Origin: Candidatus Obscuribacterales bacterium
GTDB lineage: Bacteria > Cyanobacteriota > Vampirovibrionia > Obscuribacterales > Obscuribacteraceae
Assembly: GCA_021732565.1 (NCBI GenBank)
Contig: JAKFUT010000027.1
Location: 2,856-48,394 of the forward strand
Reading direction: 5' to 3'
Length of the DNA stretch: 45,539 bases
Shown here piece after piece: positions 27,530 to 35,309 of the stretch (its first letter is position 1; each line of letters starts with the position of its first letter). Both the position numbers and the translations under genes were made by a program. The notes under the pieces are model-generated. The model was not told the origin of the DNA. It was given only the letters and a program-made list of their open reading frames with translations, and did no database searches.

Positions 27530-27700
27530 ATGAATATCGAAATCAACAACAACAACAACGAACAGACAGCACTCATCGGCAAACAGCAGCTAATGGTTAA
27601 AATGGCATTAGCCGCCCAGAAAGAGAACGCCCTCGTCGCCAAACAACAGCTGATGGTTAAAGCAGGACTCGCTGCACGTCGCAATGGTGTTCAAAGCTAA
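27530..27700 (+). CDS. 56-aa peptide with a duplicated KQQLMVK motif
   Basis: The ATG at 27530 follows AGGAAGGGAG about nine bases upstream. The peptide begins MNIEINNNNNEQ and then contains the same unit twice: ALIGKQQLMVKMALAAQ and ALVAKQQLMVKAGLAAR, ending in RNGVQS. The units are 20 residues apart and differ at few positions, and the DNA differs at synonymous sites (cagcagctaatggttaaa versus caacagctgatggttaaa), which supports translation. Each unit would form an amphipathic basic helix. No cysteine, signal peptide or leader-type cleavage motif is present. It sits between the five-cysteine protein and a hairpin-rich leader in front of lysS. Function is unknown: a small regulator, toxin-like peptide or nucleic-acid binder are all possible. 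Confidence 0.6.
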   Translation: MNIEINNNNNEQTALIGKQQLMVKMALAAQKENALVAKQQLMVKAGLAARRNGVQS

Positions 27701-27703
27701 GGA

Positions 27704-27836
27704 CTGTTAAGTGGTAGGTGTTGCGCTGCCGGGCTTTCCGGGTGAGAGTCCGGCACGTCAAACACCAAATGAACGGGATGCAAGGGATGCACAAGGGGTC
27801 AGTGCACTGAGTAATTAATCAATCTCAGCAGGGGGT
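27704..27836 (+). ncRNA. Hairpin-rich leader upstream of lysS
   Basis: Three stem-loops can be read in the 142 bp between the 56-aa gene and lysS. The first spans 27717-27766: GGTGTT (27717-27722) pairs with AACACC (27761-27766), and GCCGG (27728-27732) with CCGGC (27750-27754). The second is TGCAC/GTGCA (27788-27792 with 27802-27806). The third is CTGAG/CTCAG (about 27807-27829). It does not show the T-box consensus or a lysine-riboswitch core that I can recognise. It could be an attenuator, a riboswitch of another kind or a separate small RNA. Confidence 0.4.
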
Positions 27837-27842
27837 CACGCT

Positions 27843-29366
27843 ATGTCCAGAGAACAAAACGGTCTTCATTCGGAGCGCCTTCGCAAACTAAGACAACTAA
27901 AAGCCGAAGGAATCAACCCCTACGCGCATGACTATGCCAGAACGCACATGATCGCTGATTTAAAACAGGACCAGGCCGCTTCTCTTGAAGCAGACGGCAC
28001 CACGGTCAAAGTTTGCGGGCGCATCACTGCTCAACGATTCTCCTGGAAGTTTGTAGACATCGAAGATCAGTCGGGCAAATTACAATTGATTTTTGATCCC
28101 TCATCCGTGGATGCAGCAGCGGTAAAGCAGCTAAAGCTCCTGGACCGAGGCGATATAATTGGCGTAAGCGGGAAGTTGGGACGCAGCAAATCAGGCGAGC
28201 TATCACTTTTAGTAAATGACTACAGCGTGCTCTCCAAATCGCTTCAGCCGTTGCCAGATTCATGGACCGAGACCGTAAGCCCCGACAGAAAATATCGTCA
28301 GCGCTACCTGGATTTCATGTTGAATCCCGCAGCTAAAGAGACAATGAAAAAACGATCGCTACTGGTTCGCGTTTTGCGTGAGTTCCTCGATCGCAAAGAC
28401 TTTATGGAAGTAGAAACGCCAGTATTACATAGCGATGCCAGCGGTGCAGAGGCTCGTCCTTTCGTTACCCATCACAATGCATTGAGTGCCGATTTCTATC
28501 TTCGTATCGCCACTGAGATGCATCTCAAACGACTTATAGTTAGTGGTTTTGAGCGTGTCTACGAAATCGGTCGCATCTTTCGCAATGAAGGTCTAAGCAC
28601 CAGGCACAATCCGGAATTCACAATGATGGAACTCTATGAAGCCTACGGCGACTATAACCGCATGATGGACTTCACTGAGCAAATGCTGAAACATGCAATC
28701 GTGAGCGTGTGTGGTTCGCTAAAAATAAACTATCAAGGGATGGAACTGGATTTTTCGGGCGCATGGAAACGGATTACTCTGTTTCAAGCGATCGAAGAAC
28801 ACCTCGGAGTAGTTGTTACAGAAGAAACTACCCTGGACGAAGCAATCTCCATTGCCAACGCCGTCGGCGTTGACCTGGCGGGAGACGAAACAGCGGCAGG
28901 CGAAGTCATCTACCGCATCTTCGCGAAGAAGGTTGAACCCTCTTTAATACAGCCGACATTCATTACCGATTATCCGGAAGAAGTATCCTGGGTTCAACAA
29001 AAACATCGCCACAAGAAAGGTCTCGTTGAGAGATTCGAACTGTTCATCATCGGCATGGAATATGTAAACGGATGCAGCGAACTCAACGATCCACTGGAAC
29101 AGCGCAAGCGTTTCGAGATTCAAGCAGAGAAACACTCGGCTGGCGATGAAGAGATGCGACCCGTAGACGTGGAATTCCTTACCGCCATGGAATACGGCAT
29201 GCCTCCCACAATGGGCATCGGACTTGGAATCGACCGTCTGGCAATGCTGCTGACTGATTCACCATGCATCAGAGACGTTATCGCATTCCCCTTAATGAAA
29301 AAATTACCCAGCGAAGTGGAAAGACTGGAACCAGCGCACAACTGGCCTCAGAAAGAAGCGATGTAA
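27843..29366 (+). CDS. lysS: Lysyl-tRNA synthetase, class II
   Basis: This 507-aa enzyme charges tRNA-Lys in the cytoplasm. The ATG follows GGGGG by about seven bases. An N-terminal OB-fold anticodon-binding domain (about residues 50-160, KVCGRITAQRFSWKFVDIED) precedes the class II core. Motif 1 is in FMEVETPVLHSDASGAEARP, motif 2 in GRIFRNEGLSTRHNPEFTMM, and motif 3 in GIGLGIDRLAMLL near residue 460. ELNDP and the adjacent residues in NGCSELNDP form the lysine pocket. Length is normal. A structured leader precedes it and a strong stem-loop follows, so lysS is probably the last gene of its transcript. Confidence 0.96.
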   Translation: MSREQNGLHSERLRKLRQLKAEGINPYAHDYARTHMIADLKQDQAASLEADGTTVKVCGRITAQRFSWKFVDIEDQSGKLQLIFDPSSVDAAAVKQLKLLDRGDIIGVSGKLGRSKSGELSLLVNDYSVLSKSLQPLPDSWTETVSPDRKYRQRYLDFMLNPAAKETMKKRSLLVRVLREFLDRKDFMEVETPVLHSDASGAEARPFVTHHNALSADFYLRIATEMHLKRLIVSGFERVYEIGRIFRNEGLSTRHNPEFTMMELYEAYGDYNRMMDFTEQMLKHAIVSVCGSLKINYQGMELDFSGAWKRITLFQAIEEHLGVVVTEETTLDEAISIANAVGVDLAGDETAAGEVIYRIFAKKVEPSLIQPTFITDYPEEVSWVQQKHRHKKGLVERFELFIIGMEYVNGCSELNDPLEQRKRFEIQAEKHSAGDEEMRPVDVEFLTAMEYGMPPTMGIGLGIDRLAMLLTDSPCIRDVIAFPLMKKLPSEVERLEPAHNWPQKEAM

Positions 29367-29388
29367 GTCTGGCAACGAAAGCAATAAT

Positions 29389-29426
29389 GACGGAAGACGG
29401 CTCAATAGTTCGAGCTGTCTTCCGTC
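29389..29426 (+). terminator. Strong stem-loop after lysS
   Basis: A 15-bp stem with one G-U pair (29389-29403 with 29412-29426) and an 8-base loop starts 22 bp after the lysS stop. No U-tract follows, so it may terminate weakly, act with Rho, or protect the mRNA end. Position supports a role in 3'-end formation. Confidence 0.65.
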
Positions 29427-29496
29427 GCAATGTTTAGCAATGTCTGGCACCGTTCGCGACCGCTCTAAGCCCACAAAAAGTCGAGCCCCCACCTGC

Positions 29497-29526
29497 ACAT
29501 TGCAAGCCTGCAATGTATCGTATAAC
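29497..29526 (+). promoter_or_regulatory. Palindromic operator-like site with promoter candidate
   Basis: ACATTGCA (29497-29504) and TGCAATGT (29509-29516) form a perfect 8-bp inverted repeat around AGCC. A TTGCAA (29500-29505) within it and TATAAC (29521-29526) could be -35 and -10 with a short 15-base spacer. The site lies 55 bp before the next gene, where a repressor would block the polymerase. Confidence 0.4.
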
Positions 29527-29581
29527 CGCTTGAATAGGTGTCGTGCTATGATCACGGCCATTACCTAGCGAGCAACCGAGC

Positions 29582-30553
29582 ATGACCGAAATTACCCTTC
29601 AACTGCAATTTCCTCTCACCCCGGAACATGCTGCCGATCACGCTCAACTGTGCGTCGACGGTGCAAAGAAAATAGACGGCATTGATCTTGATTTTTCGGC
29701 AGAAAGCTTGGAGTACGTTGACACCGTAATAGAGAGCTGGCGGACAGAAGAAGCAGACCTCGCCCAAGTAGCTACCGTCCTCTTTACGATCGGGTGTTAC
29801 GTGGGAGAAGTATTTGTACGGCATGCTGATGCTAAATGGGTCGTGCCTGAGAATCCGGAAGAGGAAACATTTCCGTTGCTATTGGAAATGCCGGACGGCA
29901 GCTACTGCCGAGCTATAGACCATGTATTTAAGAGATTCGAGGACCCGGAAGAGGGGGATTATCTACTAGATTTCTTTGCAGAAGTAAGTGCCGAGTCTAA
30001 CGAAGAGAAAGAACTCGTTGCAGTTCTGCGCACAATAAACGGCAACAATGACTTTGAGAACACTGTTGTACACAAAAAAATTGCTGATGATCTCGGGGTT
30101 TTCGCCTGCCGAAAGATTGAAGCAGGCGAAGGCATTGTAGCCATCGATTATATTCAAAAAACGCAGTTGGCAGAGTCAGACATGGATGAGTCTCAACTTA
30201 TAGAGTACTGTTACGAAAATTTCTTCGCGAGCAAGATTGAAGTTAATTCGTACGAACAAGACGGCGACGAAATGCTTTCGTTTGAGCATGAAGAGGGGCT
30301 TGTAAGCGCCATCATCGGGCATGCAGAGGCTTATTCCAGATTCGCCGAAATGCTCAAGACTTCCGACATAACGATAGTGATTGTGAACGTGGATTCGATT
30401 CTCGCGACCAAGACAGGAAGCTCATTCGAAGCCGGATTCCACAAAATCGTCGAAGACGCGAAAAAGAATGAAGAGAACGTCTTTCACCTCGATCCCGGGG
30501 TGTACCACTGGACGGCAGAGAAACTTACTCGGGTAGAAGCTCCGGTAAGCTAG
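29582..30553 (+). CDS. Acidic two-part hypothetical protein (N-terminal DUF3806-like)
   Basis: This 323-aa, Glu/Asp-rich protein has no signal peptide. The first ~125 residues (DGIDLDFSAESLEYVDTVIE, then TVLFTIGCYVGEVFVRH and a terminal RAIDHVFKRFE) resemble the DUF3806 type of small helical domain, in which a GxYxGE motif is conserved. Residues ~130-323 match nothing I know; they include FACRKIEAGEGIVAIDYI and HLDPGVYHWTAEKLTR. The start follows a palindromic promoter candidate; the site immediately before the ATG has only a weak GAG. The gene stands between lysS and a TPR gene on the same strand but probably has its own promoter. Confidence 0.65.
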   Translation: MTEITLQLQFPLTPEHAADHAQLCVDGAKKIDGIDLDFSAESLEYVDTVIESWRTEEADLAQVATVLFTIGCYVGEVFVRHADAKWVVPENPEEETFPLLLEMPDGSYCRAIDHVFKRFEDPEEGDYLLDFFAEVSAESNEEKELVAVLRTINGNNDFENTVVHKKIADDLGVFACRKIEAGEGIVAIDYIQKTQLAESDMDESQLIEYCYENFFASKIEVNSYEQDGDEMLSFEHEEGLVSAIIGHAEAYSRFAEMLKTSDITIVIVNVDSILATKTGSSFEAGFHKIVEDAKKNEENVFHLDPGVYHWTAEKLTRVEAPVS

Positions 30554-30670
30554 TCAACTGTTAAAGGCTGGAAAAATCGCGGTAAGAACCCGCCATACTC
30601 GAAGACGGTTGCGTCCATAATCGTGCTCACTGCAGTGGTTTGCACCATCTCGCCGCAGAATCGCATTGGC

Positions 30671-30698
30671 TGGTCAGCGCCATCTTGAAGTGTATAAT
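30671..30698 (+). promoter_or_regulatory. Candidate promoter for the anchored TPR gene
   Basis: A perfect TATAAT at 30693-30698 is preceded by TGGTCA (30671-30676) with a 16-base spacer. The predicted transcript start near 30705 leaves a ~28-base leader with GGCGGAG before the ATG at 30733, a coherent arrangement. Confidence 0.55.
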
Positions 30699-30732
30699 GG
30701 CCGCAGACAACTTTATTGGCGGAGTGAACTGC

Positions 30733-31668
30733 ATGAGTACGTCATCATTGGAGTATGGCAAAGTAGCTTTGCTTGCGCTGTTATTAGCAGGTGTGGTCTG
30801 GCTAGCCACATCACCGATTTCATTTAAGACCGCGTCATCCGGGTCGGTGGGGGCAGTCTCGGCAACGAAGAGTTCCGAGAAAGGAGTTCCCACAGGGAGC
30901 ATACCTGCAGGGGCTGGACTGAGCGAATCGGGAGCTTACTCTGATTGGGACTATATTGATGGTAAGAAACACGTTGCAAATTCGCGCTATGAAGAAGCGG
31001 TGAATAGCTTTGCTCTGGCCATGAAATCAAATAAACGCAATTCCTATGCGTCATATGAAAGAGGGCTTGCACTTACGGAACTAAAGCGTTACGACGAAGC
31101 GATTGCCGATTTCACAAAAGCGATTGCAATTAACGCAACGAATAAAGAGTTCTACTTCGGGCGGGCTGACGCATTCAAAGCGAAAAAAGATTTCGCAAGA
31201 GCGATCGAAGACTGCAATCTGGTAATCAGAGAATTTGGCGACAGCGCCGATGTGCAACAACACATAGCCTTAGTTTGCATAGACAAAGAGGAGTTCCAGC
31301 CCGCACTACAGGCGGTGGACACAGCCAATAAACTTGCCGAGAAAGATGCCTACACCTGGAACCTGCGGGGAATTTGCGACGAGGGACTAAACAAGAAAGA
31401 AGCAGCGATTGCTGACTATGCCATGTCCATCGGCCTCAACGATAGTTATGCTGAGCCTTTGAACAATCGTGGTGTCATTTATCTCGATAAACACGAGTAT
31501 CAAAAAGCGCTCAACGATTTCGACCGCGTTGTGAAGCTTTCACAAGCAACGGGAGAGCATTATTACAACCGCAGCCTCGCGTACGCAGGGCTGGGCCGCA
31601 AGGCTCTTGCAGACGCCGACTTGAAGAAATCGCAGGAATTGAAATATGATCCGAACAAGGGTGAGTGA
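30733..31668 (+). CDS. Membrane-anchored TPR-repeat protein
   Basis: The start at 30733 (MSTSSLEYGK) is chosen because GGCGGAG lies eight bases upstream and a promoter candidate fits; the frame is open to 30640, which would place a soluble extension before the membrane anchor. The product is about 311 aa. One hydrophobic segment near the N-terminus (VALLALLLAGVVWLATSPI) is an uncleaved anchor or signal. Residues ~75-300 hold at least six TPR units, such as SRYEEAVNSFALAMKSNK, KRYDEAIADFTKAIAINATN and HEYQKALNDFDRVVKLSQAT. The repeats should face the periplasm or outside. The partner is unknown. It has about 43% fewer residues of low-complexity tail than the TPR protein after ligA in that it has none: it ends shortly after the last repeat. 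Confidence 0.85.
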   Translation: MSTSSLEYGKVALLALLLAGVVWLATSPISFKTASSGSVGAVSATKSSEKGVPTGSIPAGAGLSESGAYSDWDYIDGKKHVANSRYEEAVNSFALAMKSNKRNSYASYERGLALTELKRYDEAIADFTKAIAINATNKEFYFGRADAFKAKKDFARAIEDCNLVIREFGDSADVQQHIALVCIDKEEFQPALQAVDTANKLAEKDAYTWNLRGICDEGLNKKEAAIADYAMSIGLNDSYAEPLNNRGVIYLDKHEYQKALNDFDRVVKLSQATGEHYYNRSLAYAGLGRKALADADLKKSQELKYDPNKGE

Positions 31669-31750
31669 GCGAGCCGAAAACAGGCAAAACAATTGTGGTC
31701 AATCTTGGGGAACGCTTGAATAGATTAGTCTTGGGACGGACCGCACAACA

Positions 31751-31933
31751 ATGGAACTAAACGAACCAGACCAGAAATTTGAACGGTTCATGAGAGAGAG
31801 TTGGTTCTGGCAACTACGCGAATTACGAAAACGACTGAGCGAGGGCGGTGTCAATAATCGCATCTGTAATAAAAATGAACGTTTTCCTTACACCCCGGGC
31901 GTCACCGGATGCAGTGCGGATAATCTCAATTGA
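31751..31933 (+). CDS. Possible small basic protein, 60 aa
   Basis: A 60-codon ATG frame begins MELNEPDQKFERFMRESWFW and continues with a charged helix, which looks protein-like, while its last 15 residues do not. The ribosome-binding site is weak (GGACGGACC). It ends inside a 36-bp duplicated element. I recognise no family, and this may be spurious or a truncated gene. Confidence 0.25.
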   Translation: MELNEPDQKFERFMRESWFWQLRELRKRLSEGGVNNRICNKNERFPYTPGVTGCSADNLN

Positions 31934-31967
31934 GTTTATTAATCATATGATCGATACTCTTGTCAGA
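31932..31967 (-). repeat. Stray copy of the lipoprotein gene's ribosome-binding/start region
   Basis: This 36-bp segment matches 33466-33502 at 34 of 37 aligned positions with one gap. On the minus strand it contains AAGAG, a spacer and ATG, then ATTAATAAACTC and a stop after six codons. It appears to be the relic 5' end of a second lipoprotein gene or a mobile regulatory segment. Confidence 0.65.
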
Positions 31968-31996
31968 ATAAAACACCAAGAAATTTTCGAGAAAAG

Positions 31997-32761
31997 TCAG
32001 TCAGGCGGATTGTCGGAGGTGCAAGTCCATTCAATTTCCAACAATTTACTCGCCATTTCTCTTCCGTCACGGCTTAGCGAATTCAGACAGAGGTCTTGCC
32101 TACCGCCAAAAGGCGTGTGGCAATTACTGAGAACAAAAGTGTCGGCACCTGCATGGAGGCGGCATTCGTCTCCATATTCCAGCCAAACGGGAAAACCTGC
32201 ATCGGGAAAACAGGCATTAGCCTTGGCGAGTAAGTCACCGGACGCCTCCTCCACACAGGCATGAAACCGCCCGTCAAAATGCACCATGCGCACCAGGAGT
32301 AGTTGCAGCATAAATTCTGAAAAGGACTGGCTCTGAAGCTGCCAATCTTCCACGCCTTTATTGATCTGAACCGTGTCGCCGACATAGACGGGAGGATCAT
32401 CCAGGTGAGCGTCCCGAACAAGAAAGGCCCACTCAGCGCAGCCTTGATATTCGGTTTTGAAAACAATAAGTCCATCTTTGGCTGCGCCTGGCGGCCAGAT
32501 TTCCAATTCTTCAGGCTCAGTCAGATGAGTCCAAAAAAGACGCGGCTTCAAGAAGAAGGTGTTGAAAGGAAGTTGGCACCACTCCTTGAACGCAAGGGGC
32601 ATTGGACAGTCGAGCCGCTGTTCGGCGCTGGTAAGTATGGAAGATGGAATCGCTTCTGCCCCGTCGATTGGAAGATCCCATTCTTGACAGAACTCCTTCA
32701 TCAGACCCCAACGATCCTTGCGAGCTTGAAGCCTATTAGCCCAGTTGCCATAATCGAGCAT
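31997..32761 (-). CDS. SUKH (SMI1/KNR4) family protein
   Basis: The start at 32761 (MLDYGNWANR) has GGAGG five to six bases upstream; the frame is open to 32833 but without such a site. The product is about 254 aa. The block PSSILTSAEQRLDCPMPLAF followed by KEWCQLPFN is the SUKH pattern of a helix, x-x-LxxPLPxxYxxF-like turn and acidic helix; GLIVFKTEYQGCAEWAFLV is a further typical strand pair. SUKH proteins in bacteria are often immunity proteins against polymorphic toxins; others are general adaptor domains. No toxin or secretion gene is adjacent, so an orphan immunity or housekeeping role is equally possible. It is followed by an apparent relic of the lipoprotein start region. Confidence 0.72.
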   Translation of the reverse strand: MLDYGNWANRLQARKDRWGLMKEFCQEWDLPIDGAEAIPSSILTSAEQRLDCPMPLAFKEWCQLPFNTFFLKPRLFWTHLTEPEELEIWPPGAAKDGLIVFKTEYQGCAEWAFLVRDAHLDDPPVYVGDTVQINKGVEDWQLQSQSFSEFMLQLLLVRMVHFDGRFHACVEEASGDLLAKANACFPDAGFPVWLEYGDECRLHAGADTFVLSNCHTPFGGRQDLCLNSLSRDGREMASKLLEIEWTCTSDNPPD

Positions 32762-33258
32762 GCTTCCTCCATAAACTCCAGTTTGTAATGTCGCTCGGCG
32801 CTTTGGAAAGTTTGCGCGGGCTGAGTATAGCATCGTCCGGAACTCTTTCTGTATCGCTCAGAAGCCAAGCTGAGAACATTATCGCAGCAGCGCATAACAT
32901 CGAGGTAAGCCACCCGGTTTAGTCTCAGAAGCCACTTTTGAAAATGTCCTGTATAGAGAACATCAACTACAGAAACAACGAGGACTTGATTACACGCATC
33001 CGCGCCACAAGACCACGTCAAAGCACCTTTGGCTGCGAACAAGCAAAAGACAGAGTCGCGAGTGCGCCTGAACCCGATCAATAATCAACGATCTGGGATT
33101 CGTTAGAGAGTACTTGGAAGATCGCCTTTGCCGAAGCAGTGGAACGAGATGGGTGTGAGAGTTTATTCCCGTAATTTGTGACAAGCTTACGTGCAAGTTG
33201 CAGAGAAGTGCAAAACCAGCCCGCAGATAAGAGCGAGCTGGTTAGCACCAGTTTTTGT
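32762..33258. other. Intergenic region, 497 bp
   Basis: Between the lipoprotein stop and the SUKH start I find no convincing gene. A minus-strand frame (32701-33081) runs into the SUKH gene in another frame and lacks a ribosome-binding site. The only supported element is the GGAGG before the SUKH start. Confidence 0.35.
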
Positions 33259-33480
33259 TTACTGATCCGATTTCTGCGACGGAGTCTTATCTTGTCCTTT
33301 TCTCTGCTCATCTACCGGTTGTTCCGGTAAAGGCAAAGGAGCGGTCTCCTTATTGGTCTGTTTGGGCTGCGGTGCAACTGGCGGCGGTGCATCATTCTTT
33401 GCTTGGTCGCTTGCAAAGCAAGCACCAATTGAGAGAGCCGAAACGGCAGCAAGAGCAGTAATGGCGAGTTTAATAATCAT
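33259..33480 (-). CDS. Small proline-rich lipoprotein
   Basis: The ATG at 33480 (MIIKLAITALAAVSALSIGAC) gives a 73-aa product; the upstream extension to 33531 has no support. A lipobox-like IGAC places the lipidated cysteine at position 21. The mature part (about 52 residues) is hydrophilic and rich in Pro, Gln and Lys (PPPVAPQPKQTNKETAPLPL), so it is a disordered periplasmic or surface tail. AGGAG lies 11 bases upstream, a little far. A promoter candidate lies about 40 bases further up. The region around the start is duplicated at 31932-31967. Function is unknown. Confidence 0.7.
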   Translation of the reverse strand: MIIKLAITALAAVSALSIGACFASDQAKNDAPPPVAPQPKQTNKETAPLPLPEQPVDEQRKGQDKTPSQKSDQ

Positions 33481-33502
33481 ATGGATCGATACTCCTGTCA
33501 GA
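33466..33502 (-). repeat. Ribosome-binding/start region of the lipoprotein gene, duplicated
   Basis: This 37-bp segment is the second member of the pair with 31932-31967. It contains two overlapping short palindromes (ATCATATG-like and ATCGAT), so protein binding is an alternative explanation for its conservation. Confidence 0.65.
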
Positions 33503-33518
33503 TATGCAATGACCGCGC

Positions 33519-33548
33519 ATTTTAAGAGCAATACTTTTGGCCATGCAA
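33519..33548 (-). promoter_or_regulatory. Candidate sigma-70-type promoter of the lipoprotein gene
   Basis: On the minus strand TTGCAT (33548-33543) and TAAAAT (33524-33519) are separated by 18 bases. The transcript would start near 33512 and leave a ~30-base leader with the AGGAG site. Confidence 0.5.
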
Positions 33549-34062
33549 CTGAGGTTACTTCTACTGATTTTTAATCCGGGAACTAATTTGAAAATTAACC
33601 CGTCAACCAATGGCGCCGTGCAAGGAAGCCTCGCGATCAAATTGCGTGAAGTCAACAAACTGGGCACGTTTTTGGCTTTTGTAAGACCGATGTTAATTAC
33701 CTGATTTCACGTAAAAACCAAGCTGATTTCGCGGAAGAAATCTAATTTGCATTTGTTTAGATTTCGCTGCGGCGGCTCGGCTGATAACTTTACTTTGCTG
33801 TTCCTGTCAACATTCAGTAAAATCCAAACGGTAACACCAATAAAAACAGCGCGCGCTCAGAGGGAAACCCGACAAAACAGCTGGTCACCTGTCTTAAGTG
33901 TCTTAAGTACCGCCCGCACAACTTGATGCTGAGTGCCTGGTACGCCTGGCGCTTAACAGCTCCCTAAAACGAACCGCTATTTGGCCAGATGTGTTCCCCA
34001 AATTCGTCGCTGTTTTATTCATTGCTGCCTTTCTCAAGACGAAAGAATACTAAAAAATACCT
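33549..34062. other. Intergenic region between lipoprotein and MscS genes
   Basis: No gene is seen. A 9-bp direct repeat, tgtcttaag twice in a row (33890-33907), is the only feature and might be a regulator site. The MscS start itself lacks a clear ribosome-binding site. Confidence 0.35.
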
Positions 34063-35250
34063 ATGCCTATTTATTTTCACAATCTGATTCAACAAGCAAC
34101 TATTCTGGCTACCGCTCAACTTGTGCGGTTGGGCATTCACAGTTCTATTACGATCGCTTCCCTCTTTTGCAGCCTTTGCTTTATCCCTCTTTTCCTCAAA
34201 CTGCGTCTTCGATTCAATCGTTGGATTGTGCGAAAGATTTGCCTCAGCAACGCGGAGAAGCGCATTAAAAGGGAAATCCTGCTGATTAGTAAATACGTGC
34301 TCTATCCGATGGGCTTGTTCATCTTTTTTCGTCTGCTCGGAATAGATCGCTGGCTTTTCGAAGAACTGAATGTGTTGCAGACTGAAGTAAAAGCCATAGT
34401 TGACCTGAAACTATTCACCATTGGCAAGACGGAGTTGACCCTATGGACGGTGCTGTATTTGCTTGTCTTATCGTGGCTTCTGGTGCGCGTAACCGGGCAG
34501 TGCGAAAATTGGTTCATCAATCGCGTTCTTTCTCGTACACGCCTGGAAACCGGCATGTCAAATTCCTTAAGCGCCATATTGCGCTATGTTGCCGTCGGCA
34601 TTGGAATGATAGTAATCATTCAATCGGCTGGAATAGATCTGAGCGCTCTGACGATCATGGCTGGCGGTTTGGCAGTAGCCATAGGGCTAGCACTCCAGTC
34701 TCTGATGAATAACATTATTAGCGGCTTAGTAATTCTATTTGAAAGACCAATCAAAGTCGGAGACCGGGTCGATATAGGCGCTATCACAGGCGATGTCTCG
34801 CACGTTTCGCTCAGAGCCACCACGATTGTGACGAATGACAATATCGCAATTATCGTTCCGAATTCGGAATTCATAACATCAAAAGTAGTGAATTGGACCT
34901 ATACGGGAAGGCAATGCCGCTTCGCCTTCCAACTTCGTGTGGCTGCTGATTCAGACCCGAAGCAGGTCAAAGAGCTGCTATTACAATTAGCGCGCGATGA
35001 TAAATCCATACTCGCGTACCCTGCGCCAGAAGTTCTTTTTGAAGAAAGAACGGACACATCGCTGAACTTCTCGCTTTTGGTGTGGTCAAGCGAATATGTG
35101 AATAAGCCCGCCAAGCTTCGCAGCAATTTCAACTTTGCGGTCGCCGACAAGCTTGCTCAGTACGGCATCAAACCTCAGCCTGTTAAAGAAGGAAACTTGG
35201 TCTCCATCAAGGGCCGCTCTTCCCTTCACGATCTAATGCCGCTGGCCTAG
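34063..35250 (+). CDS. MscS-type mechanosensitive ion channel
   Basis: This 395-aa inner-membrane protein belongs to the MscS family, which opens under osmotic down-shock. Four hydrophobic segments can be read: near residues 20-45 (ITIASLFCSLCFIPLFL), 75-95, 125-145 (LWTVLYLLVLSWLLVRV), and a pore-lining pair at ~165-225. The pore helix and gate are in IMAGGLAVAIGLALQSLMNN, and FERPIKVGDRVDIG starts the cytoplasmic beta domain, followed by VPNSEFITSKVVNWTY, a typical family block. Length is longer than E. coli MscS owing to the extra N-terminal helices. The start lacks a good ribosome-binding site. It converges on exoprotein B. Confidence 0.9.
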   Translation: MPIYFHNLIQQATILATAQLVRLGIHSSITIASLFCSLCFIPLFLKLRLRFNRWIVRKICLSNAEKRIKREILLISKYVLYPMGLFIFFRLLGIDRWLFEELNVLQTEVKAIVDLKLFTIGKTELTLWTVLYLLVLSWLLVRVTGQCENWFINRVLSRTRLETGMSNSLSAILRYVAVGIGMIVIIQSAGIDLSALTIMAGGLAVAIGLALQSLMNNIISGLVILFERPIKVGDRVDIGAITGDVSHVSLRATTIVTNDNIAIIVPNSEFITSKVVNWTYTGRQCRFAFQLRVAADSDPKQVKELLLQLARDDKSILAYPAPEVLFEERTDTSLNFSLLVWSSEYVNKPAKLRSNFNFAVADKLAQYGIKPQPVKEGNLVSIKGRSSLHDLMPLA

Positions 35251-35309
35251 CGACCAGAACCCTTGGATGAGAGGCCGTGGTAGATTCCGTTGGTTTGTAT
35301 CCGGTTTGA

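Noticed and set aside
27704-27842. T-box or lysine riboswitch ahead of lysS
   Set aside because: I find no T-box consensus (AGGGTGG...) and no recognisable lysine-riboswitch core. Only generic hairpins can be supported.
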